The position numbers and the translations under genes were made by a program. The notes below the pieces were generated by a model. The model saw only the letters and a program-made list of their open reading frames with translations. It was not told the origin of the DNA and made no database searches. A DNA stretch of 64,000 nucleotides from Paenibacillus mesophilus (lineage in GTDB: Bacteria; Bacillota; Bacilli; Paenibacillales; NBRC-103111): contig NZ_VCRA01000005.1 in assembly GCF_005938385.1 (NCBI RefSeq), forward strand, positions 186,001-250,000, written 5' to 3'. Positions 58,851 to 64,000 of this stretch are shown one piece after another (position 1 is the stretch's first letter; every line of letters starts with the position of its first letter).

Positions 58851-59741
58851 TCAAATTTGATGATTCCGTTTCAGTTCATCCAGGTGAGTCAGGACGACCC
58901 CGATAAAAAAACGAAGCCCCCGGTGCACCCTTCCTCCGGTAATTTCCAAAGCCAACTCATAAGGCGTCCGCACATTGCGATTCCATGCCTCTATTATTTT
59001 TTGATCCGTCGCGGTCAATCTATCGGTTGTTTGCGCAACCGTTTCGTTTACATTATGTATTTCTTTCCCATGACCCGGGAGCACTACATCCGCGCCGCTG
59101 CTATTTATTTTCTCCATGCTTTTCCTATATGAATCCAGACATTGGATGAGCGGAGGTCCATTATGAAGCAGAATATCCCCTCCGAATAGCGTACCCGACT
59201 CGGCATGCAGCAGAGAAATATGGTCGCGGCTATGACCCGGAGTTTCCAAGACCAGAAGATGCTGACCATCTCCAATGTCAATCCGGTCTCCCTCCCGGAC
59301 CATCCGGTCGATCCGAAGAGGCCTATAATACGAATAGTAGGTTCGATACGCCTGCAGAAACGCTTCGTCTATCACTTCCGCGACATGTTGTTCGGGAATA
59401 TGCCGTTTCATACGGTCCAATTCGTCGAGATGAACGATCGGTTCCAAGGACCCGTAAGAGGCAACTACGTTCGCATGGCCAAAATAAGCTCGCTCGCACA
59501 CGAGCGCTCCGACATGATCGATATGACGATGCGTCAGCAAGATTTGGTCGATGTTCTCCGGTTTAAGACCGAGTTGATCTAGACCCGAGAATAGCTCATC
59601 TAGTGATTCGGGGGAAGGATGACCGCAATCGATCAACGTCACTTTTTCTTTTCTGATCACATATACATGTACGTCCCCATTCATGGGTTGACTGACCGTA
59701 ATGGCAGCGATTTTACTATTAAATTGCTCGACTCTGCCCAT
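58851..59741 (-). CDS. Metallo-beta-lactamase-fold hydrolase, 296 aa
   Basis: The binuclear zinc motif is LLTHRHIDHVGAL (H-x-H-x-D-H). Further ligands are seen in LVLETPGHSRDHISLLH (His) and LFGGDILLHNGPP (Asp) and DVVLPGHGKEI (His), all in the expected order. The N-terminal strand VHVYVIRKEKVTLIDCGHPS and the winged C-terminal helix (RTPYELALEITGGRVHRGLR) are as in the glyoxalase II/LACTB2-like group. The substrate is likely a thioester, lactone or phosphodiester. It follows the nitrilase by 50 bp in operon B. Confidence 0.9.
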   Translation of the reverse strand: MGRVEQFNSKIAAITVSQPMNGDVHVYVIRKEKVTLIDCGHPSPESLDELFSGLDQLGLKPENIDQILLTHRHIDHVGALVCERAYFGHANVVASYGSLEPIVHLDELDRMKRHIPEQHVAEVIDEAFLQAYRTYYSYYRPLRIDRMVREGDRIDIGDGQHLLVLETPGHSRDHISLLHAESGTLFGGDILLHNGPPLIQCLDSYRKSMEKINSSGADVVLPGHGKEIHNVNETVAQTTDRLTATDQKIIEAWNRNVRTPYELALEITGGRVHRGLRFFIGVVLTHLDELKRNHQI

Positions 59742-59791
59742 TGAATCACCCTCTCCGCCCTGTTGGAGATATCGCGAAACGTTGCAAGATG

Positions 59792-60580
59792 CTACTCGGG
59801 CAATTGAGATGGATCAAATCGTGCGGCAAACAGCCTAGTTGCCTTGGATGGATCTATCTCGTACGTGAGCAGCCCTTCGGTTCCGTACGGCAAATATTGC
59901 AATAGTTTGCCCTGTGGATCGATCAGCGAGGTTGCCGAGGTTTGATAATCCATCGTAACGTTAACGCTTGCAAAATAAACGTTGTTTTCCCCGGCGCGGC
60001 AAATCATCGCTTTCTCGAAAAAAGAAGTTCCCCATTCCATCAATCGGTCGCGCCCGCTGTGTCTGCCTGTCCATTGCGGCTGGAATACGATCTGCGCTCC
60101 TCTTACCGCCGCCCATCGGACCGTCTCGGGATACCGCCAGCCTTCATGACATATCGATATGCCGAAAGGAACGCCTTTAACCGCAAACATCATCCGGCTT
60201 CCATCCGGAACATAATGCTCGGACTCGCCGCCGGGAGGAATTTGATTTTTGGTCTGATACCCCAGCACCTCTCCGGTCTCGGAAATCACGTACGCCCTGT
60301 TATGAAGGCCTGCATCCGTTACCGCCTCCATGCCGACGATGGCCATGGTTGAATAGCGTTTGCAAAGGCTCTGCAATTCAGCCAGCGCTCGCTCCATCAT
60401 GTTCCGGTCGGGAGGGGGAAGCTGCACATCCGTGCCTCTCAGCCCCGGCAAATAAGCTTCGGGAAAACATACGATATCCACGTTGTCCGCCCGGCATCGG
60501 ACCAACATTTCCTCGATTTTTCGCAATCCTTTCGGCACCGTGTCCTGGTGTTTGACGGATGCAAGTCCTATCTTGATCAT
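59792..60580 (-). CDS. Carbon-nitrogen hydrolase (nitrilase superfamily), 262 aa
   Basis: The Glu-Lys-Cys triad of amidase/nitrilase enzymes is visible: CFPEAYLPGLRG (Glu), YQTKNQIPPGGESEHY (Lys) and GVPFGISICHEGWRYPE (Cys). The enzyme hydrolyses an amide or nitrile C-N bond in a small metabolite; the exact substrate is unclear. Its ATG overlaps the WYL regulator stop by 4 nt (ATGA), so translation is coupled and the regulator very probably controls this enzyme. Middle of operon B. Confidence 0.9.
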   Translation of the reverse strand: MIKIGLASVKHQDTVPKGLRKIEEMLVRCRADNVDIVCFPEAYLPGLRGTDVQLPPPDRNMMERALAELQSLCKRYSTMAIVGMEAVTDAGLHNRAYVISETGEVLGYQTKNQIPPGGESEHYVPDGSRMMFAVKGVPFGISICHEGWRYPETVRWAAVRGAQIVFQPQWTGRHSGRDRLMEWGTSFFEKAMICRAGENNVYFASVNVTMDYQTSATSLIDPQGKLLQYLPYGTEGLLTYEIDPSKATRLFAARFDPSQLPE

Positions 60581-61497
60581 GTTCGCTCATTCCTTTCGCT
60601 TGAGAAGCTTCCAACCCTTCCGACCATCCGTCTCAGTCGATTGGCCGCAAGATTGCCGAGCCACCGGGGCGAGACGATCTCGAATCCCGACGGGCAGGCG
60701 AACAGCTTGGCCAACAACTGGTCTTTGTCCAGATAATGTATCCGGTACGTGCCGGGTACGATCTCCTCCGCCCGCAAGCCGAGCCATTTGCCGTATGGCG
60801 TTGCATGAAAGCGGACGACCGCTATGTCCGCCTCGTCCGTCAAGTACGGGACAATTTCCGCCTTTCCGAGCAGCGGAGCCAGGTCGTACCTGTGATCGGT
60901 CGGTGACGCATCCCATAGCTCGGCGAGCCGGAACAGCCGAATCTCTTTATCGGGCTCGCAATAGCCGGCAACGTAATTATCCTTGCGGTATACGTAGATT
61001 TTATAGGGCGACAGCAAAGCCTCGACCGCGTCGTCGCATTTTGCTCCGTAACGGATCCTGACTTTACGGCGTTCCCTGATCGCATCGCTCAGCACATCGA
61101 ATCGAGAGAGCAACGACCGCTCCACCGGGAAAATCGGAATCGCCGCAGTCGGCTCCTCCTCTTCCGCGTCTCCGACGAGCCGGCTGAACAACCTTGCCAA
61201 GTGGGTGGCATGCTCGTTCTCCATCCGTTTGTACTGCTCGGCCAAATAAGCTATTGTCTTCCGCTGCTCCTCCGTCATGACGAGATTCGCCACGACGAAC
61301 GACCTGCCTTCGTAATAATAGCCTTTGCGCTGATAACTGTAAGCAAGCGGCGCACACATCGTATCCCGCAAATATTCAAGGTCGCGCGACGCCTGCCGCG
61401 GCGAGATCGAGAACTTATCGGCAATCGTGACGGCGTTCGGATAACGTCCGCCGCGAATTTGCGCGTCGATCCAAGCGATGCGATGCGTATTGCTCAT
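60577..61497 (-). CDS. WYL-domain transcriptional regulator (YafY-like), 306 aa
   Basis: The N-terminal winged HTH (IAWIDAQIRGGRYPNAVTIA, FSISPRQASRDLEYLRDTM) is of the HTH_11/DeoR type. The WYL module begins around KVRIRYGAKCD, with LLSPYKIYVYRKDNYVAGYC corresponding to the W-Y-L strand (here VYRKDNYVAGY) and ending KEIRLFRLAELWDAS; a WCX-like extension follows. Such regulators bind nucleotides or other small ligands. GGGAGG precedes the ATG. It is the second gene of operon B, 30 bp after the domain protein, and the dyad at 62728-62742 is a candidate operator. Confidence 0.88.
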   Translation of the reverse strand: MSNTHRIAWIDAQIRGGRYPNAVTIADKFSISPRQASRDLEYLRDTMCAPLAYSYQRKGYYYEGRSFVVANLVMTEEQRKTIAYLAEQYKRMENEHATHLARLFSRLVGDAEEEEPTAAIPIFPVERSLLSRFDVLSDAIRERRKVRIRYGAKCDDAVEALLSPYKIYVYRKDNYVAGYCEPDKEIRLFRLAELWDASPTDHRYDLAPLLGKAEIVPYLTDEADIAVVRFHATPYGKWLGLRAEEIVPGTYRIHYLDKDQLLAKLFACPSGFEIVSPRWLGNLAANRLRRMVGRVGSFSSERNERT

Positions 61498-61527
61498 ACC
61501 TTGAACCTCCCATCTTCTGCATTACGT

Positions 61528-62670
61528 TTACAAAGAATCGGCGATCCTCTCCAGCTCCCGAAGACCGCTGCGCTCCAGCTCCTTGGCCTGCTCCAGATGC
61601 TTGACCGCCTTCGAGATGCGATTCGCGTCCTTCATATATTCCGGCTTCCGTCCATGGAACGGGTACAGCTCCCTTACACACCTGAGATGCTCATGGATTC
61701 GATCATACACCGCTCCCGCATGTCTTAAAGATATTGCTTGAGCGCCTCCAATCCGGTCCGCCGCCTCTCGCAGAAACGGTCCGGCCATCGACCGGCATTC
61801 GGCCCAAGCCTCGGCGTTGATCGATAAACCGAAGCCGTCTGTTTCGGTATGGAGGAACGTACGGATGAAGTTGTCGTATGCGTCAAGCCCCGCTTTATAC
61901 CCGTCGAACACCCGCTTGCGGGGGCTGTTCGAGAACTCCAGCGCGTATCGAAGCCCCTCCCTCACCGTGTCCTTGTCATCCGATCGCACGCCGGGCTCGA
62001 CCCAGAACATCTCCAGCAAGCCGATATGCGTCGTAGCGAGCCGGTCCCACCGTAAGTGGGCTTTCCCCGCAACCGTAATCGAATTGCCGCGATCGTCCAA
62101 TATCTCGAATGGCCCGCCATTCGTATGTACAGTCACATTAGGCGATAACTCGACACCAAGTCGCTCGGCCAGCAATCGCACCTCATCGTTCGCAACGCCC
62201 TGCTCCAGCTGCCTGGCCGCCGCCGGACTGACCTGCAGCTCCCAGTTATCCGTGCCGATTCCTTGGAAGAAATACCCTTCGTCGTCATAACCGTCCACGA
62301 TATAATATTCCGGAATTCCGAGACTATACCCGTAGCACGGATAACCGCTATCGATTGCATGTCTCGTATTTTCCCAAGCGGCCCGTTGTTTATCGGCAAA
62401 GTCGCCGTCCGACTGCAGGGCGGTCACGCCTTCCACGGTAATGCCCAGGTTGTTCGCCAAATTCCGGATCATTCCCGTATCGAACGACTGAAATCCTCCG
62501 GGCTCGCCTCTGTCCTCCATATTGATCAGGAACGCGAATCCCGTTCCGCCATACAGCCATTCCCTGCTCATCTGTACGCCCAGATAGGCGCCGCATTCGT
62601 ACAAGCAGTCGAGCTGCGTAATCCAATGTTTACGGCTGTAAGAAATTCCATCCAATCGTTTGACAGACAT
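61528..62670 (-). CDS. BtrH/C39-like domain protein (sigma-linked family), 380 aa
   Basis: The fifth paralogue: C22 (TQLDCLYECGAY), EWLYGGTGFAFLI (37-49), AIDSGYPCYGYSL, E121 six residues before GYDD (127-130), then AYDNFIRTFLH and CRSMAGPFLREAADRIGG. Between the motifs it has ~60 extra residues compared with the operon A copies. ATG 62670 is preferred because GAAGGGG is 8 nt upstream; ATG 62676 and an extension to 62733 are alternatives. It is the first gene of operon B, ahead of a WYL regulator rather than a sigma factor, so the family is associated with two types of transcription regulator. Function unknown. Confidence 0.65.
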   Translation of the reverse strand: MSVKRLDGISYSRKHWITQLDCLYECGAYLGVQMSREWLYGGTGFAFLINMEDRGEPGGFQSFDTGMIRNLANNLGITVEGVTALQSDGDFADKQRAAWENTRHAIDSGYPCYGYSLGIPEYYIVDGYDDEGYFFQGIGTDNWELQVSPAAARQLEQGVANDEVRLLAERLGVELSPNVTVHTNGGPFEILDDRGNSITVAGKAHLRWDRLATTHIGLLEMFWVEPGVRSDDKDTVREGLRYALEFSNSPRKRVFDGYKAGLDAYDNFIRTFLHTETDGFGLSINAEAWAECRSMAGPFLREAADRIGGAQAISLRHAGAVYDRIHEHLRCVRELYPFHGRKPEYMKDANRISKAVKHLEQAKELERSGLRELERIADSL

Positions 62671-62705
62671 GCTCATTTCCCCTTCGCAATTGGTATACGT
62701 TCTAA

Positions 62706-62742
62706 AGCGAGTATAAGGGGCGCACCCTGACATAAAGTGTCA
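62706..62742 (-). promoter_or_regulatory. Operon B promoter with dyad operator candidate
   Basis: TGACA-TAAAG-TGTCA (62728-62742) is a perfect 5-bp-arm dyad located just upstream of a TATACT -10-like hexamer (minus strand, about 62710-62715). A repressor there would cover the -35 region. The nearest regulator is the WYL protein of the same operon. Confidence 0.5.
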
Positions 62743-62778
62743 TGCTATACGGATTCGACAAACTGTCACGATTTTCCT

Positions 62779-63795
62779 TTAGGTCCCTAGTTCCATGGAC
62801 CTGTACTTTATTATCGCGGAACAAACCGCGTTTCCGAAGCTTTGAATATCCTGCAAATAATCGAAGCCCGGCGGATTCGGTCCGGTTTGATTTAACATTC
62901 TTACGGCAACAGCATCGTATTCGGGAATAACGACCACCGCATTTCCGTATAGCCCCAGTGATTGGAAGGAACCTACCGGCAATCGGCTTCCCATCTCCGA
63001 CGCAGGCCGCGGCCGATCCTGCACCCACCAGAAAAATCCGTTCCTGGGCAAGCTGTCGTCAAGACCGGCCGGAGTCGCTATGGACACGGCTTGCTCGAAA
63101 ATCGATGCAGGCAGCGCTTGCCGCTCCCGGATACGGCCTTTCTTCATGTGCAAGTACCCCCAGTAAGCCAATTCCCGCGTACTGACGAAGAGATTCGCTT
63201 CACCGCCTTGATCTCCGGGGTAGCTCTCGTTCAGCCAAACAAGCTTCTCGGTCTTTTGTTTCTCCCAGCCTGTTTCCTTGAATCCGTACGGGTTCAAAAC
63301 TTGATCCTCCAAAACATGGGAGAGGGGTTGGCCGAACACGTTATGAATGAGCTTGATTAGAAGATTCACGCCGGCGTTATTGTATTTCCAATTCGTGCCC
63401 GGAGCAAATATTCTTTGGTGCGAGCCTTGCAAGCCGTGTGTATGCGTTAACAGATGCCGTATCGTTGTGCTGCCGAATACAGCCGGATCCAGACCATCCA
63501 AATACTCGACAATATAATCGTTAATACTTTTTATTTTTCCTTCGTAAAGAGCTAGGCTTACCGCTAAGCCCAAATAAGTTTTACGTATCGAAGCTACGTT
63601 GAACCGGGACTCCGCGTCTATTGGCCTGCTGTCTTCTGGATGGTCATGATAGCCGCAATACGATTCGTTCACGATCCGGCCGTTCAGAATAACGAGAATC
63701 GATGCTGCCGAAGCGGATACAAGACGCTTTGTACGAAATACATGTTCATTTAATTCGGTAAATGCATGAGCGTGCAAACTGGTAGACGATAGCAT
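62779..63795 (-). CDS. Serine hydrolase of the beta-lactamase/class C family, 338 aa
   Basis: A cytoplasmic penicillin-binding-protein-like esterase. The nucleophile motif is FNVASIRKTYLGLA (S-x-x-K), followed by IRHLLTHTHGLQGS and the Tyr motif NWKYNNAGVNLLIKL. No signal peptide is present. AAAAGGAG precedes the ATG at 63795. It resembles the hydrolase at 50237 only in family motifs, not closely. It is upstream of operon B but separated by 109 bp that include the operon promoter. Confidence 0.87.
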   Translation of the reverse strand: MLSSTSLHAHAFTELNEHVFRTKRLVSASAASILVILNGRIVNESYCGYHDHPEDSRPIDAESRFNVASIRKTYLGLAVSLALYEGKIKSINDYIVEYLDGLDPAVFGSTTIRHLLTHTHGLQGSHQRIFAPGTNWKYNNAGVNLLIKLIHNVFGQPLSHVLEDQVLNPYGFKETGWEKQKTEKLVWLNESYPGDQGGEANLFVSTRELAYWGYLHMKKGRIRERQALPASIFEQAVSIATPAGLDDSLPRNGFFWWVQDRPRPASEMGSRLPVGSFQSLGLYGNAVVVIPEYDAVAVRMLNQTGPNPPGFDYLQDIQSFGNAVCSAIIKYRSMELGT

Positions 63796-63858
63796 CTTGC
63801 TCTCCTTTTCATAGGCCGTTTTGGAATATTATAGCACATACGTTCGTATTTTTGCCTA

Positions 63859-63892
63859 CAAAAAAAGAGCATCGATGATGAAGATGCCCTCG
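63859..63892 (-). terminator. Terminator of the gene running off the window end
   Basis: GAGGGCATC and GATGCTC pair around TTCATCATC on the minus strand, followed by seven T residues. Confidence 0.7.
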
Positions 63893-63914
63893 GCCGATCG
63901 TTTATTTTTTCGAT

Positions 63915-64000
63915 TCAGCCCTGCTTCAATTCCAGAAAGAACGCTTGAAGAAACTTTTTGACGCTCGCTTTGCTGCTCGTGCCCTCCGTTTCCAGCTCCA
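63915..64000 (-). CDS. C-terminal fragment of a gene extending past the window
   Basis: Twenty-seven codons are readable up to TGA at 63915-63917; the product ends with KASVKKFLQAFFLELKQG, an amphipathic helix. A terminator follows at the expected distance, which supports a real gene. The fragment is too short to assign. Confidence 0.55.
   Translation of the reverse strand, partial: ELETEGTSSKASVKKFLQAFFLELKQG

Noticed and set aside
1..64000. CRISPR array, rRNA, tRNA or prophage
   Set aside because: I found no regularly spaced repeats, no rRNA or tRNA-like conserved segments and no phage structural genes while reading the window; a tRNAscan or Infernal run would be decisive.

Overview
The window reads as chromosomal DNA of a spore-forming Paenibacillaceae bacterium (Paenibacillus/Cohnella type). 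The basis is the KinB-like sporulation kinase, Spo0M, YpsA and a DUF6509-type protein, the very large secreted lyase ending in a FIMAH domain, the c-di-AMP riboswitch, strong AGGAGG ribosome binding sites and TTG/GTG starts. I see no rRNA, tRNA, CRISPR array or intact insertion sequence. About 56 protein genes are called; all coordinates are window positions.

0-13 kb: a glutathione peroxidase, an orphan sugar-binding lipoprotein, a GNAT enzyme, and then the first unusual unit: an ECF sigma factor carrying a ~340-residue C-terminal domain, translationally coupled to a solute-binding-protein fold that has no signal peptide. A second, plain ECF sigma factor follows with a glyoxalase-like protein and an Ig/laminin-G-like protein. 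Next come an XRE regulator, another orphan binding lipoprotein, and a MerR regulator fused to a degenerate FtsZ-like domain, with a textbook 19-bp-spacer MerR promoter in front of its own gene.

13-26 kb: a carbohydrate block with two paralogous heparinase II/III-type lyases (1007 and 1993 aa) flanking a binding lipoprotein, then a KinB-like histidine kinase.

26-49 kb: mostly housekeeping and accessory genes: a DUF6612-like lipoprotein, a MITE-like palindromic element, an SNF2 helicase, modAB with a divergent molybdate-type regulator but no modC, a nicotianamine-synthase-like enzyme, two more orphan binding lipoproteins, catE, a PIN-like pair, spo0M, a TetR/FAD-monooxygenase pair, a sugar isomerase/dehydrogenase pair, traX-like and ypsA.

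49-64 kb: a c-di-AMP riboswitch controlling a 55-aa protein, then two operons built around the same unusual domain as the first sigma factor. Operon A (55.7 to 51.5 kb, minus) is a sigma factor fused to the domain, two free-standing domain proteins and a GyrI-like binding protein. Operon B (62.7 to 58.0 kb, minus) is a fifth domain protein, a WYL regulator, a nitrilase, a metallo-beta-lactamase-fold hydrolase, a Dabb protein and another GyrI-like protein. All five paralogues keep a GYD[DE] motif with a Glu exactly six residues before its Gly, where C39/papain-like folds normally have the catalytic His. I regard this sigma-linked family, the MerR-FtsZ fusion and the riboswitch-controlled small protein as the best candidates for undescribed biology.
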